Notes: generated from the letters alone by a model not told the origin. Positions 45,238-55,299 are shown, counted from the first letter of the stretch. The stretch: 64,000 bases of DNA from Caballeronia sp. dw_276 (GCF_018449635.1 NZ_JAAVUV010000001.1:372001-436000), one strand, 5' to 3'. Translations and numbers: made by a program.

Positions 45238-46773
45238 ATGAGCAAACGCCGGACTTCCTTGTCGCTTGCAGTTCTTGCGTTGCTCGCGAGCGCATGCTCG
45301 GTCGGCCCGAACTTTACGCAGCCCGACGCGAAAGCCCCTGAAACCTGGCGCGATCTACAGCGCGTGCAGAACCCGCCCGACGACATGCGCATCCCTCATG
45401 CGGGCGTGCCGACGATCATCGATACAAACGCGAATCCCGATCCGCGCTGGTGGCGCGCGTTCAACGACGCCACGCTCGACTCGCTGATCGATCGCGCGGC
45501 GGCGGGGAACCTTGATTTGCAGAGTGCGGTGCTGCGGATCGCGGGGGCGCGTGAGCAAGCGGTGGCGGCCGGCGCGCAGGGCCTGCCGCAGGTCAGTGCA
45601 AACGCAAGCTACATGCGCGAGCAACTTGGGCTCAAGGGAATACTCGAATCGCAGGGGGCGCTCGACCAGGTCAACGCGCTCGGGGCGAATGCGCCGCGCG
45701 TGCGCAGCGCGATAGATTCGGCGACCGGGCCGGTCAATCTCTTCCAGGATGGCTTCGATGCATCGTGGGAACTCGATCTGTTCGGCCGCGTGCGCCGCTC
45801 TGTGGAATCGGCGAACGCGCAGACGCAATCGGCTATTGAAAATCGTAACGATGCCCTTGTCTCGCTCGAAGCCGAAGTCGCGCAGACGTATTCGCAATTG
45901 CGCGGGGCGCAGTTGCTCAAGCAGATCACGCTTGCCGAAATCGATTCGGAGCAACAGATTCTCGATCTGACGCGGGAGCAGGCACGTGTCGGCCTGACGA
46001 GTCAAAGCGACGTGCAGAGCGCGACGGCGCAGGTCGGATCGCTCCAGGCGCAGCTTCCTCAATTCGATGCACAGATTGCGCAGGCCATGAACGGCCTTGC
46101 CGTGCTGACGGGCAACGCGCCGGGCACGCTCGACGCCGAACTCGAAACGCCCGGCGCCGTACCGCCGGCGCCGCCGAGCGTGCCGATCGGTTTGCCGTCC
46201 ACTTTGGCGCGGCGGCGTCCGGACATTCGCCGCGCGGAAAGCGACCTGCACTTGGCCACGGCCGAAGTTGGCGTGGCGGTCGCGCAGATGTACCCGGATA
46301 TATCGTTGACGGGAAGCGTCGGGACGCGTGCCACGCGGGCCCGGTATCTCGCGCATTGGTCGAGCCTTTTCTATTCGGTAGGCCCAAGCATTTCATTGCC
46401 GATCTTCGAAGGCGGCGCATTGCGGGCCAATGTGCGAATTGCGAAATCGCAGGCGGCGGAGTCGGCGTTGCAGTACCGCTCGACGGTGCTGAAGGCGCTG
46501 CAGGACGTGGACAACGCGCTGGTGTCGTACCGGACGGATCAGGACCGGCGCGAGGCCCTGACGCGAACCGTGGAGGCAAACCGCATCAACCTGCAGCTCG
46601 CCACCGATAGCTACAGGAAAGGGCTCGTGACGTTCATCACGGTTCTCGATGCCGAACGGCAACTCGCTTCCACGCGTCAACAGCTCGCGCAATCGACGGT
46701 CAGCGTGACGACCGATCTGATCGCGGTGTATAAGGCGCTCGGCGGGGGATGGGAGCAGGACGGAACGAGTTGA
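45238..46773 (+). CDS. Outer membrane factor lipoprotein, NodT/OprM family
   Basis: 511 residues. Lipoprotein signal with lipobox LASAC, so C20 is acylated after cleavage. The mature protein has the two repeated OEP halves with long helices and DASWELDLFGRVRRSVESA, a family mark, as well as LGVAVAQMYPDISL-like VGVAVAQMYPDISLTGS. It forms the trimeric channel that takes substrates from the EmrAB-like pair across the outer membrane. GGAGGAGG before the start lies in the emrB 3' end. Confidence 0.92.
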   Translation: MSKRRTSLSLAVLALLASACSVGPNFTQPDAKAPETWRDLQRVQNPPDDMRIPHAGVPTIIDTNANPDPRWWRAFNDATLDSLIDRAAAGNLDLQSAVLRIAGAREQAVAAGAQGLPQVSANASYMREQLGLKGILESQGALDQVNALGANAPRVRSAIDSATGPVNLFQDGFDASWELDLFGRVRRSVESANAQTQSAIENRNDALVSLEAEVAQTYSQLRGAQLLKQITLAEIDSEQQILDLTREQARVGLTSQSDVQSATAQVGSLQAQLPQFDAQIAQAMNGLAVLTGNAPGTLDAELETPGAVPPAPPSVPIGLPSTLARRRPDIRRAESDLHLATAEVGVAVAQMYPDISLTGSVGTRATRARYLAHWSSLFYSVGPSISLPIFEGGALRANVRIAKSQAAESALQYRSTVLKALQDVDNALVSYRTDQDRREALTRTVEANRINLQLATDSYRKGLVTFITVLDAERQLASTRQQLAQSTVSVTTDLIAVYKALGGGWEQDGTS

Positions 46774-46849
46774 CGCAAAATTTACTTGCGTCAGGCGGCG
46801 CGCTGGGTTCTGCTCTTGATCCTCTGCGTGCCCGCCCAAGTTTCCATCC

Positions 46850-47170
46850 ATGAAGACCTTTCTGCTTTATATAGTCACCGCCATCGCCGAGATCGTGGGC
46901 TGTTATCTTCCATATCGATGGTTGAAGGAGGACGGCTCGCCGTGGCTTCTCGTGCCGGGCGCGTTGTCGCTGGCGCTGTTCGCATGGCTGCTTACGCTGC
47001 ATGCAAGCGCCGCCGGACGCGTCTATGCGGCGTATGGCGGCGTGTATATCGCGGTTGCGATCATGTGGTTGTGGGCCGTCGAGCGGATTCGCCCGTCGAG
47101 CTGGGATTGGGCTGGAATGGCGATCGCGCTGGTCGGCATGAGCGTGATCGCGTTCCAGCCGCGTGGTTGA
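46850..47170 (+). CDS. YnfA family small membrane protein
   Basis: 106 residues with four membrane helices: [20 protein letters not shown], the [17 protein letters not shown] helix, [20 protein letters not shown] and [17 protein letters not shown]. This is the UPF0060/YnfA pattern; some members extrude drugs like the small multidrug resistance group. No good ribosome site is seen before the ATG. It follows the three-gene pump by 76 bases and could share its transcript. Confidence 0.92.
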   Translation: MKTFLLYIVTAIAEIVGCYLPYRWLKEDGSPWLLVPGALSLALFAWLLTLHASAAGRVYAAYGGVYIAVAIMWLWAVERIRPSSWDWAGMAIALVGMSVIAFQPRG

Positions 47171-47174
47171 AGTC

Positions 47175-48200
47175 TTATGCTTCCAGTGCCAGCAGCGCGA
47201 ACGTGGCAAGCCAGTGTTCGCCCATGTAGTCCCCCGCCACGTGTGCCAGTCCGGCCGCGAGGTGATCGTGAGCCGTGGCTTCGAGCACGCTGATGCGGGC
47301 ATCGCCGGGTTTCAGTGAACGTGCGAGCGAACGCTGGCACCATGCGCGGCTCAGGTTCAAGCCGTCGAGGTGCGCGAGCTTGCCATCGGTCCTGTCCGTG
47401 ACTGTTGCGGGGGTGAAGAGCGTCGCCGGTTCGCGCGTTGCAAGCTGCGGCAGGAATCGGTCGAACCATCCTTCAAACTCGGCTGCGGGTAGCACGCGCC
47501 GCATCAACTCGGCTTCCATCAATGATGAAGACAGAAACTCGTCGCCAGCCGGTTCCCATGCCTGACATGCGGCATCGTTGAGATACCAGCGGCGGGCGGT
47601 ATCGATGATCAATGTTTCAAACGCCGCATTGCCAACTTCGCGCGCGTAACCCGCCGACAGCGTCAGCGCGAACGCTGTGTTGAAGTGCGTGCCGACGCGC
47701 AGCGGATACGTGGACTTCGGCAGGAACTCCGTGAAGCGATCCACGAAGGCCGAAGCGAGCGGCCTGAGCGTGCCGGCCCAGCGCTGGCCGTCCGGAGTTT
47801 TCATCGATTCAAGCTGACCGGCGAGCGCAAGCAGCCAAGCCCAGCCATAGGGCCGCTCAAATCCCCGCGCTTCTGGACGCTCCAGATATGCAACTTCGGC
47901 TGCGACGTTGGCCGCCGTGAAATGTTCATCGATCAATGCGCGGATTTGCGGTGCTTCCGGCAAATCAGGAAACCGGGCAAGCAGCCGCGCGATCAGCCAG
48001 TATCCGTGAACGCAGGAGTGCCAGTCGAAGCTGCCATAAAAGATGGGATGAAGCGCACGCGGACCTTTTACATCGGCGGCGCTGCCCATCACATGTTCGA
48101 GCTTGTTCGGATATTCGCGCGTCAGGTGGCCAAGGGCCAGCGTAGCGAATTTCGATGCCAGGGCGGCGTCGAGCGTCAGGTTCGATGACTGCGGGTTCAT
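47175..48200 (-). CDS. DUF2891 family protein
   Basis: 341 residues from the ATG at 48200, with GGAGA 8 bases upstream. LHPIFYGSFDWHSCVHGYW near the N-terminus and ERPYGWAWLLALAGQLE are the typical conserved parts of DUF2891, an all-helical family that resembles glycan-processing (alpha/alpha)6 barrels. No signal peptide is seen. It converges with ynfA, 4 bases apart. Function is unknown. Confidence 0.88.
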   Translation of the reverse strand: MNPQSSNLTLDAALASKFATLALGHLTREYPNKLEHVMGSAADVKGPRALHPIFYGSFDWHSCVHGYWLIARLLARFPDLPEAPQIRALIDEHFTAANVAAEVAYLERPEARGFERPYGWAWLLALAGQLESMKTPDGQRWAGTLRPLASAFVDRFTEFLPKSTYPLRVGTHFNTAFALTLSAGYAREVGNAAFETLIIDTARRWYLNDAACQAWEPAGDEFLSSSLMEAELMRRVLPAAEFEGWFDRFLPQLATREPATLFTPATVTDRTDGKLAHLDGLNLSRAWCQRSLARSLKPGDARISVLEATAHDHLAAGLAHVAGDYMGEHWLATFALLALEA

Positions 48201-48640
48201 TGCGGTTTCTCCAGGAAAATCGGGCGTCCGCAATTATGGCAATAGTTGGGCTTGCCGTTGGTCCCGTTTCCGTCCCGCCTGTTTCACTCGATCAGGGTAA
48301 TCACCAAGCGCTTGCATGGCGCTCGTTTGTAAGGATTATTCGGTCGCAGCGCGTGCTCGGTCAAGTAGCCGCGAACCGTTGATACGCGTGAAATGCCTGC
48401 TGGCAAAGGACGGTGGCTTAACCTCTCCTGACGCCAATCTTTCTTCCGGAATCGCATCGTAAGCATATATGCGGGTGACTGTCATCATGCGCCAAGCCAT
48501 GCCGCGTCGTATAAACTTGCGCCCGAACGCTTCTTTGTTACGCAAAGCGTCATTTTCTGCGCCGGCATCCGACCGGTTCTAGAGCGGCCACGAGCCGCCG
48601 TTTTCCGCTGTTTTCATTACGCGACAGGAGTCCAACCAGC
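48201..48640. other. Intergenic region upstream of the MHS transporter
   Basis: No gene is supported here. It holds the divergent promoters of the DUF2891 and MHS transporter genes. The only small feature is a 10-base palindrome GCATATATGC at 48464-48473. Short open frames in it lack ribosome sites. Confidence 0.4.
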
Positions 48641-49936
48641 ATGGCCGAACTAGCCCTCTCCAAATCAGCAGATACCCGGCGTCGCGTTCTTGCGATCGTG
48701 GGTGCGTCGTCGGGGAACCTTGTCGAGTGGTTCGACTTTTATATCTACTCGTTCCTCGCGCTGTATTTTGCGCCGGCGTTCTTCCCGAGCGGCAATCCGA
48801 CCACGCAGTTGCTCAACACCGCGGGCGTCTTTGCGGCGGGCTTTTTGATGCGGCCTATCGGCGGCTGGATGTTCGGCCGTATCGCCGATAAACACGGCCG
48901 CCGCACCTCCATGATGATCTCCGTGCTGATGATGTGCGCGGGATCGCTTGTCATCTGTTTCCTGCCGACGTATTCGAGCATTGGTGCATGGGCGCCGTTT
49001 TTCCTGCTGATTGCGCGGCTGTTCCAGGGTTTGTCGGTGGGTGGCGAATACGGCACGAGCGCCACATATATGAGCGAAGTGGCGCTGCAAGGGCGGCGCG
49101 GGTTTTTTGCATCGTTCCAGTACGTGACGCTGATCGGCGGCCAGCTTGCCGCGCTGCTGGTGCTGGTCGTGCTGCAACAAGTGTTGAGCACGGAAGAGCT
49201 CAAGGCGTGGGGATGGCGCATTCCGTTTGGCATCGGCGCGATGGCGGCGCTGGTTTCGCTTTATCTGCGCAAATCACTCGATGAAACCACGACCGCCGAA
49301 ACCCGCAAGCTGAAGGAAGCCGGCACACTGCGCGGCCTCATGCAGCACAAGACCGCGTTCCTGACGGTGCTGGGTTTCACGGCCGGCGGCTCGCTGATTT
49401 TCTACACGTTCACGACCTACATGCAGAAGTATCTGGTGAACACGGCCGGCATGCACGCGAAAACGGCGAGCAACATCATGACCGCGGCGCTCTTCGTGTA
49501 CATGATCATGCAACCGGCGTTCGGCGCATTGTCAGACCGGATCGGACGGCGTACGTCGATGATCTGGTTCGGCGCGCTCGCGACCATCTGCACGGTGCCT
49601 ATCCTCCATGCGCTGAAGGACGTCACGAGCCCCATCGTGGCCTTTGTGCTGGTCGTGATCGCGCTGGCTATCGTGAGTCTATATACGTCGATCAGCGGGT
49701 TGATCAAGGCCGAAATGTTCCCCGCCGAAGTGCGCGCGCTGGGCGTGGGTTTGTCGTATGCGGTGGCGAACGCCGTGTTTGGCGGCTCGGCCGAGTACGT
49801 GGCGCTGTTCCTCAAATCGATTGGCAGCGAGTCGACGTTCTATTGGTACGTGACGGCGCTCTGCGCGATTGCGGGCATTGTCTCGTACCGGATGCGCGAT
49901 TCGTCGAAGGAAGGTTATTTGCGCGACGTACCGTGA
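48641..49936 (+). CDS. MFS metabolite:H+ symporter (MHS, KgtP-like)
   Basis: 431 residues, twelve predicted membrane segments. [21 protein letters not shown] at the start is the MHS signature, and [19 protein letters not shown] is motif A. KgtP and related carriers take up 2-oxoglutarate, citrate, proline/betaine or shikimate with protons. GACAGGAG lies before the ATG. It stands alone and ends in the terminator at 49951-49978. Confidence 0.9.
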   Translation: MAELALSKSADTRRRVLAIVGASSGNLVEWFDFYIYSFLALYFAPAFFPSGNPTTQLLNTAGVFAAGFLMRPIGGWMFGRIADKHGRRTSMMISVLMMCAGSLVICFLPTYSSIGAWAPFFLLIARLFQGLSVGGEYGTSATYMSEVALQGRRGFFASFQYVTLIGGQLAALLVLVVLQQVLSTEELKAWGWRIPFGIGAMAALVSLYLRKSLDETTTAETRKLKEAGTLRGLMQHKTAFLTVLGFTAGGSLIFYTFTTYMQKYLVNTAGMHAKTASNIMTAALFVYMIMQPAFGALSDRIGRRTSMIWFGALATICTVPILHALKDVTSPIVAFVLVVIALAIVSLYTSISGLIKAEMFPAEVRALGVGLSYAVANAVFGGSAEYVALFLKSIGSESTFYWYVTALCAIAGIVSYRMRDSSKEGYLRDVP

Positions 49937-49950
49937 TGAACGTGTAAAGC

Positions 49951-49978
49951 AAACAGGACCTTCGGGTCCTGTTTTTAT
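49951..49978 (+). terminator. Intrinsic terminator after the MHS transporter
   Basis: Stem AAACAGGACC/GGTCCTGTTT with a TTCG tetraloop and a T-rich tail. The hipA stop codon of the other strand lies inside the T tract. Confidence 0.88.
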
Positions 49979-51324
49979 TTGCCCGGCATTGCTTCGAGCG
50001 CCGCGACGGTCGTGCGAAGTCCATCGAATATGCGGTCCGAGACTTTCGCCGGAAAGCCGTCGGGCAACTGCGCCGCGACTTGCTCGATCACCCCGGGTGT
50101 CTCTTCAATTAAACGCTGGATGATCGGTTCGGCAGTGTTGCCGTACGAGCACCTCGGCGCCATGGCGTTGAAGTGGCGGCGCTGGATATCGCGAAACGCA
50201 TAATGACGATGCTTGCCGCTAATGGCCATCGCCAGCTTTGCCTTGAACCACGACCACTGGCTCGCGCCTTTGCCTTCCACGGGCCATATCGACATGACGT
50301 CGTAGAGCGGCGTCATCTTGAACGCCCCGCGCGGCAGGATGCGGATGCTGAAATTTTTCGCGTGACCGTCGGGCGCGGCAAGCAGCCAGAAAAGAATCTG
50401 CGCGGTCAGCAAGGTTTCGACGTCGTCGCGTGCCTCATTGGATTGCTGCAGCACGCGGGCCAGATCGATCACGCCGGGTCCGCCTTCGTTTTCGTATTTC
50501 TTGTGCGATGGCAGCCCCATCACCTGGCAGAAATCTTCTTGAGGCAAACGCAGCAGCCACTTGCCGCTCGAGTGCAACTGGCGATCAAAGCGCTTCACAC
50601 TCAGCACGCGTTGCTTGCCAAACGTCTCGATACTCGTCTCGGCAACCGGCAAACCGTAGGCCCGCAACAGATGCATGCACAGCCATTCGTTCTCCACCGA
50701 TGCAGTCAGGTCAGCCCGCCGGTTGCCGACGAGGCCGAGCGGAAGCTTCAGGATGTGCGTGGTCGGCGTCGCGCCGTGAGGTTTCATCCACTGGCCGTCG
50801 TGCCAGAGCAGCGCGGTTTTTTCCTGCGCGCCGGCGAGCGAGATCCGGAAATCGTCTTCGTCGTCCTGAGCGCCGAAGGCAAAACTCCCGGCCGTCTGGG
50901 TCAGCAGCGCTTCGATGTCCCGCTCGCTCAGCGGCGTACCATCGATTTGATGCACACCCGCCGGCTCTTCGTCGATACCCAGAAGCTGGACCGCACCCAC
51001 GCAGTCGCGCCCGATTGCCTGCAGCAGGTCGAAGGTGTCGAGTGTCTCCGTCCTGAACCGCCGGCCTATGCGCTGGCGAATCGCTTCGCTGTCCGGCAGG
51101 AGGTTGTCGAAATAGTTCAGCACGCGCTCGCCTTTGAGCGGGGCGTTATCGAGCGGAATGGGCAGTGAAAGCGACAACGGCCGCCCGATGTCGGAGGCTG
51201 CCCACGCCGCGTCATACTCGAATTCCATTGGCCCGCGGTTGGGAATTCGCCAGACGCCCATGCGCACGCCGTTGGCCCATACGGACAACGCACGGGAATG
51301 TGACTTGCGCCCGGTCATTACCAT
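49975..51324 (-). CDS. hipA: HipA-family serine/threonine kinase toxin
   Basis: 449 residues (447 if it starts at the second ATG, 51318). Full HipA layout: N-terminal coupling subdomain, Gly-rich nucleotide loop ISLAGAQEK at 161-169, and the catalytic core with D319/N324 in PDGHAKN and D342 in PLYDVMS. E. coli HipA phosphorylates glutamyl-tRNA synthetase and causes persistence. No truncation is seen, so it is probably active. The start overlaps the hipB stop, so HipA is made with its antitoxin. Confidence 0.93.
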   Translation of the reverse strand: MVMTGRKSHSRALSVWANGVRMGVWRIPNRGPMEFEYDAAWAASDIGRPLSLSLPIPLDNAPLKGERVLNYFDNLLPDSEAIRQRIGRRFRTETLDTFDLLQAIGRDCVGAVQLLGIDEEPAGVHQIDGTPLSERDIEALLTQTAGSFAFGAQDDEDDFRISLAGAQEKTALLWHDGQWMKPHGATPTTHILKLPLGLVGNRRADLTASVENEWLCMHLLRAYGLPVAETSIETFGKQRVLSVKRFDRQLHSSGKWLLRLPQEDFCQVMGLPSHKKYENEGGPGVIDLARVLQQSNEARDDVETLLTAQILFWLLAAPDGHAKNFSIRILPRGAFKMTPLYDVMSIWPVEGKGASQWSWFKAKLAMAISGKHRHYAFRDIQRRHFNAMAPRCSYGNTAEPIIQRLIEETPGVIEQVAAQLPDGFPAKVSDRIFDGLRTTVAALEAMPGK

Positions 51325-51575
51325 TCCGGTGCGGATGCAGGAGGGGTTTCAGTAGAGGCGTCCCGGTTCCCGGCTTGCAGTTGCAGACCGTACGCGCCGA
51401 AAAGCGCCAGCAACTGGTTGAGCGTCAGGGTGCCGGAGTCGGCTTCGAGCGTCGAGATGCGGCTCTGGCTTACACCAATACGGATGGCGGCTTCGGCCTG
51501 CGTGAGGCCTGCACGCCGCCGCCCGGCTGCGAGGATTTCGCCCATCTGATGGGGTGTGGCGATAGTCTGCTGCAT
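51318..51575 (-). CDS. hipB: HipB-like XRE-family antitoxin
   Basis: 85 residues. An HTH of the XRE type is clear: EILAAGRRRAGLTQAEAAIRIGV, QSRISTLEADSGTLTLNQLL, followed by a short linker and a Pro/Ala/Glu tail ending EW. HipB binds HipA and represses its own operon. Directly upstream are five copies of a 19-bp palindrome, the first only 7 bases from the start codon, and no ribosome site is visible there. It is the first gene of hipBA. Confidence 0.92.
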   Translation of the reverse strand: MQQTIATPHQMGEILAAGRRRAGLTQAEAAIRIGVSQSRISTLEADSGTLTLNQLLALFGAYGLQLQAGNRDASTETPPASAPEW

Positions 51576-51581
51576 GGCGAT

Positions 51582-51703
51582 TTATCTGTGATGCGAATAA
51601 ATGTACATTATTCGTGTAGCAGATATTTGTCAAATATGCGTGTGGCGAATAAATGAATTTATCTGCCACACAGATAATTGCCATTTATGCGTGTGGCAGA
51701 TAT
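51582..51703 (-). promoter_or_regulatory. hipBA promoter with five tandem HipB-type operators
   Basis: Five 19-base palindromes of form TTATNNG-N5-CNNATAA lie at 51582-51600, 51608-51626, 51634-51652, 51659-51677 and 51685-51703, start-to-start 26, 26, 25 and 26 bases. The fourth (TTATCTG-CCACA-CAGATAA) has perfect arms; the centre is mostly TGTGG, in the fourth its complement. On the minus strand a perfect TTGACA box (51633-51628) fills the gap between the second and third copies, with AATAAT at 51612-51607 within the second. HipB is the natural binder. E. coli hipBA has a similar plan with other half-sites. Confidence 0.8.
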
Positions 51704-51970
51704 CGGCTGAACAGGCGTGTACCGAGCGGGTTGTTGAAAGCAAAACTCGTCAGACTGACCGAATTAGGCCAAACCTGCGGGTTTTCACGCTTCTTCAGAC
51801 AAAACGCACATTATCGAGATGACGGTAAGATGCGGTCAGATGCCCACAGGCGACGCCATTGATCATGTTTCGGCGCGTCGCCGCAACGACGGGCTCGCCA
51901 GGACCCGAGCGTCGAGCGCATGTGCCCCGCTGCGCAACGCTTGCGAGTCCGTCTGCTTGGAGACTAGCCC
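51704..51970. other. Spacer between hipBA operators and the HTH-like gene
   Basis: 267 bases with no credible gene. It must hold the promoter of the gene at 51971, but I see no clear box. Confidence 0.35.
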
Positions 51971-52627
51971 ATGGAAGATTTCGATGAAACGTTGTACGTC
52001 GTGTGGCGAGCCAACTTGAATGTGCTCGCGGGATCGCCGGCGGGTGGCGCGAGGATCGCGCGCATGATGAGTTTTTCGCCGTCGCACATGAAACTGATCC
52101 TGGCGGGTCGGCGCGATTTCAGCGAGGAATTCATCCGCGGTGTGGAGACAGTGACTGGCCTGCCCCCGCGCTGGATGGACGATCGCCACGACGGGCGCGA
52201 CATTCCGCCTGAAACGCAGCGCGCGCTGGATGAGGAAACGCCGGCCGCGGTCTTTCGCGGCAATGCGCATCCCACGCCCAAGCGACCCGTATTACGCGGT
52301 CCTGAACCGTTGTTGTCGCAAACCGAAGCGACGCGGCGCATTGCCGATCAGGCGCTGCAACAGGGCGAAACACTGCGTCGCGACCAAATGTTCCGGCGCA
52401 ACCGCGATTTGCTGCTGACCGATCTGCGTCGCGTCGAGCGGCAGTTGTCGATGGTGCAACTCGACAGCATCAATGCGCGCGCCGAAGACCTCGCCGCGTC
52501 GGGCAAGCTGGACGCGCCCGTGCGCGCCGATCTGGCCGGTCGCATCGAACAGATCGACAAACACCGTGCCGTGCTGATGCAGCACGTCGAAAAACTGGCG
52601 ATCTTGCTGACCGGCCTGGAGGATTAG
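51971..52627 (+). CDS. Uncharacterised HTH-like protein with coiled-coil C-terminus
   Basis: 218 residues. The part from about 13 to 68 (IARMMSFSPSHMKLILAGRR, VETVTGLPPRWMDD) looks like the XRE-type domain of phage-repressor-like proteins. Residues about 110-215 are strongly helical and charged, with QTEATRRIADQALQQGETL, RRVERQLSMVQLDSI and a Leu-spaced end, so a coiled coil is likely. No known effector domain is seen. It is divergent from hipBA. I do not recognise the family. Confidence 0.6.
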   Translation: MEDFDETLYVVWRANLNVLAGSPAGGARIARMMSFSPSHMKLILAGRRDFSEEFIRGVETVTGLPPRWMDDRHDGRDIPPETQRALDEETPAAVFRGNAHPTPKRPVLRGPEPLLSQTEATRRIADQALQQGETLRRDQMFRRNRDLLLTDLRRVERQLSMVQLDSINARAEDLAASGKLDAPVRADLAGRIEQIDKHRAVLMQHVEKLAILLTGLED

Positions 52628-52794
52628 CCTGGCGGCTTTTTGTGCGACCCGGATTCGGGATCGAATGAAATGGCAATCGGGTCGCTCGCCGGGAAGCTTT
52701 CGTCCAGCGCTTCGTCCAGGGCCGACTCGACGTGTTCAGCCTCTCCGGACGCGTGCTCCGGCTCCCGATGCGGTGTTGCTTTCGATTGCGGCAT
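52624..52794 (-). CDS. Small acidic protein with FPASDP motif
   Basis: 56 residues from the ATG at 52794, with AAGGAG 6 bases upstream. It is hydrophilic and has the segment ALDEALDESFPASDPIAIS, which I have seen repeatedly in short proteins of many proteobacteria and has no assigned role. Its stop overlaps the end of the convergent HTH-like gene by 4 bases. Confidence 0.68.
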   Translation of the reverse strand: MPQSKATPHREPEHASGEAEHVESALDEALDESFPASDPIAISFDPESGSHKKPPG

Positions 52795-52826
52795 GGCGGC
52801 TCCTTGAGTGAACCAGCAGGTTTTCA

Positions 52827-53951
52827 CTATAGCGGTTCTGCCGCGCCGCGCGCGCGGCGCACCACACGATAAGCCGCTGGCCGCACGCCCGTCCATTTCC
52901 TGAATGCACGATGAAACGCGCTCGGCTCCGCGAACCCCAGCGCGTGCGCGATTTCCGCGATGGTCTCGGAGGTATCGGCGAGACGGGCGATGGCGAGGTC
53001 GCGCCGCAGTGCATCGCGGATTGACTGATAGGTCGCGCCTTCCTGCCTGAGGCGCCGGCGCAGCGTGGCTTCGGCCATATTTAGCGCGGCGGCGAGCCGC
53101 TCGCTGTCAGGCCATTCGCCGGGCGGCGCCTGCCGCAGCTTGCGGCGAATCCGTGCCGCCAGCGAATCCGGATTGCGATACTTCACGATGAAATTCGCCG
53201 GCGCCTCGCGCAGGAAAACCTTGAGCGAGGCGCTCGTCTGGACCACGGGCAAACCCACGCAATCCGGCGCGAGATCCACATACGACGCAGGCTGTCCAAA
53301 GCGCATGTCGTCGCAGAACATCAGCCGGTATTCGCTGGCGGCGCGTGGTTCGGGACAGCGCAAATGTGCCGTCATTACCGGTATGCGCCTGCCCACGAGC
53401 CAGCACAGCAATCCGTAGATCATGATGAACGCGGTCGCGTAGGCGAACATTGGACGTGGGGCACCGGCATGGGTATCGACAAGGCGAATCCTCAACTGCG
53501 TGGCGCTGACTTCGAATTCGCATCGCAGGTCGTCCAGCACGAGCCGCAAGAAGCCGGATATGCGTGCCAGGGCCTGAGCGCCATCACGGGAACCGAGCGC
53601 GGCATGGCAGAGCAACGCGAAGCTGCCCCGGCGCATCGGGTGACTGTCCTGGGCGAAAAATTCGTCGTCGAGCGCGTCGGCAATCGCGCTCCACAAGCGC
53701 CCGTATTGCGCCGCCGACACCCGCGCGAGCGGCGCCGCAAGCGATGCGGCCTGAATGCCCGCCTGCTCGAGCAACACATTGCGCCCGATGCCTCGACGCT
53801 CGGCGCAGCGCAGCGCTTCTTCGACGAAATCAACGGCGATGGTCCCGCGTTCGCCGCTTTTATCGTGGGCTGTTTTAAGCCGTGGTTTGTCCGCAGTTCG
53901 GGTAGTCACTAGGTGGCGAAATCGCTCAGGAAGCTTGATCGTTCGAGGCAT
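52827..53951 (-). CDS. AraC family transcriptional regulator (OruR-type)
   Basis: 374 residues. An N-terminal Arabinose_bd-like sensor part is followed by the double HTH at the end: [23 protein letters not shown] and [25 protein letters not shown], the latter a textbook second AraC helix. The start is uncertain because no ribosome site precedes the ATG at 53951. It is divergent from the acyl-CoA dehydrogenase, 103 bases away, and probably activates that gene. Confidence 0.88.
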   Translation of the reverse strand: MPRTIKLPERFRHLVTTRTADKPRLKTAHDKSGERGTIAVDFVEEALRCAERRGIGRNVLLEQAGIQAASLAAPLARVSAAQYGRLWSAIADALDDEFFAQDSHPMRRGSFALLCHAALGSRDGAQALARISGFLRLVLDDLRCEFEVSATQLRIRLVDTHAGAPRPMFAYATAFIMIYGLLCWLVGRRIPVMTAHLRCPEPRAASEYRLMFCDDMRFGQPASYVDLAPDCVGLPVVQTSASLKVFLREAPANFIVKYRNPDSLAARIRRKLRQAPPGEWPDSERLAAALNMAEATLRRRLRQEGATYQSIRDALRRDLAIARLADTSETIAEIAHALGFAEPSAFHRAFRKWTGVRPAAYRVVRRARGAAEPL

Positions 53952-54054
53952 CGCCGAAGCGGATTGCAGCGCCTACACTCCGGTTCGACGGCGCAGGCAT
54001 TTTAAACCTGCGTCGATCGCGCCTCTTCAAGTATTCCACACGAGCCAGACCGCC

Positions 54055-55191
54055 ATGATCGACAGTTTCCTGACCGATGACCAACGCATGATCCGCGACG
54101 CCGCGCGCGACTTCGCTACCGAAGTGCTCGCGCCCCACGCAGGTGAATGGGACCGCGCCGCCCAGCTGCCCGATGAAGTCGTGCGGCAACTCGGCGAGCT
54201 CGGCCTGCTCGGCATGATCGTGCCGGCGGAGTGGGGTGGCACGTTCAGCGACTACGTGGCGTATGCGCTGGCAATCGAGGAAATCGCGGCCGGATGTGCT
54301 TCATGTTCGACGCTGATGGCCGTTCACAACTCGGTGGGCTGCGGTCCGATACTCGCGTTTGGCACCGAGGCGCAAAAGGCCGCATATCTGCCGAAACTCG
54401 CGACCGGCGAGATCATCGGCGCGTTTTGCCTGACCGAGCCGCAAGCCGGTTCCGAGGCGAACAACCTTAAGACGCGCGCTGTGGAACGCGACGGGCAATG
54501 GGTATTGTCGGGCGCGAAGCAATTCACGACCAACGGCGCGCGCGCCGGCATGGCGATCGTCTTCGCGGTAACGGATCCGGAACTTGGCAAGAAGGGCATA
54601 TCAGCGTTTATCGTGCCGGCCAATACGCCCGGTTTCAATGTCGGCCGGCCCGAACACAAGATGGGAATCCGCGCTTCCGATACCTGCCCGATAACTCTCG
54701 ACGACTGCACGATTCCCGCAGCCAATCTGCTGGGCGCACGCGGCGAGGGGCTGAAGATCGCATTGGCCAATCTGGAGGGCGGACGCATTGGCATTGCTGC
54801 GCAAGCGGTGGGCATTGCGCGCGCCGCGTTCGACGCCGCGTGCGCCTACTCGCGCGACCGTGTGCAATTCGGCAAGCCGATCAGGGAACATCAATCGGTC
54901 GCCAATCTTCTCGCCGATATGCAGACCAATCTCAACGCCGCGCGTTTGCTGGTGTTGCACGCGGCGCGCATGCGTACCGAGGGTTTGCCGTGTCTGAGCG
55001 AGGCGTCGCAGGCGAAGCTGTTTGCGTCCGAGATGGCGGAGCGCGTCTGCTCGCAAGCCATCCAGATTCATGGCGGTTATGGGTATCTGGAGGACTATCC
55101 GGTGGAACGTCATTATCGCGATGCACGTATCACACAGATCTACGAAGGCACGAGCGAAGTGCAGCGCATGGTGATTGCGCGCCAGCTATAG
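54055..55191 (+). CDS. Acyl-CoA dehydrogenase (short/branched-chain type)
   Basis: 378 residues from the ATG at 54055; the frame extends upstream but homology begins at [20 protein letters not shown]. Flavin/substrate segments [14 protein letters not shown] and [10 protein letters not shown] are present, as is [20 protein letters not shown], and the catalytic Glu in [11 protein letters not shown] is intact. The set resembles isobutyryl-CoA or short-chain dehydrogenases of valine or fatty acid breakdown. The divergent AraC regulator suggests inducible use. Confidence 0.92.
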   Translation: MIDSFLTDDQRMIRDAARDFATEVLAPHAGEWDRAAQLPDEVVRQLGELGLLGMIVPAEWGGTFSDYVAYALAIEEIAAGCASCSTLMAVHNSVGCGPILAFGTEAQKAAYLPKLATGEIIGAFCLTEPQAGSEANNLKTRAVERDGQWVLSGAKQFTTNGARAGMAIVFAVTDPELGKKGISAFIVPANTPGFNVGRPEHKMGIRASDTCPITLDDCTIPAANLLGARGEGLKIALANLEGGRIGIAAQAVGIARAAFDAACAYSRDRVQFGKPIREHQSVANLLADMQTNLNAARLLVLHAARMRTEGLPCLSEASQAKLFASEMAERVCSQAIQIHGGYGYLEDYPVERHYRDARITQIYEGTSEVQRMVIARQL

Positions 55192-55243
55192 CCAGCCAAG
55201 TCTTTCAGGATTGCGCCTCCCGCAAGCCCTCACCTTTCGACCA

Positions 55244-55274
55244 AAAGAAAACCCCGCGCCGAGATCCGGCGCGG
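55244..55274 (-). terminator. Intrinsic terminator after the DUF4148 gene
   Basis: Stem CCGCGCCG/CGGCGCGG (55254-55261 with 55267-55274). On the minus strand it is followed by GGTTTTCTTTT. It lies 26 bases past the DUF4148 stop. Confidence 0.8.
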
Positions 55275-55299
55275 AGTTCCAATGCTTGACTACTAACGC

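Noticed and set aside
46772..46792. Inverted repeat GACGCAA-N7-TTGCGTC after the outer-membrane factor gene
   Set aside because: No T tract follows, so I do not call it a terminator; the spacing is also too loose for a clear operator.
51582..51703. Regularly spaced repeats considered as a CRISPR array
   Set aside because: Units are 19-base imperfect palindromes with 6-7 base gaps, far too short for spacers, no cas genes, and they sit on a promoter.
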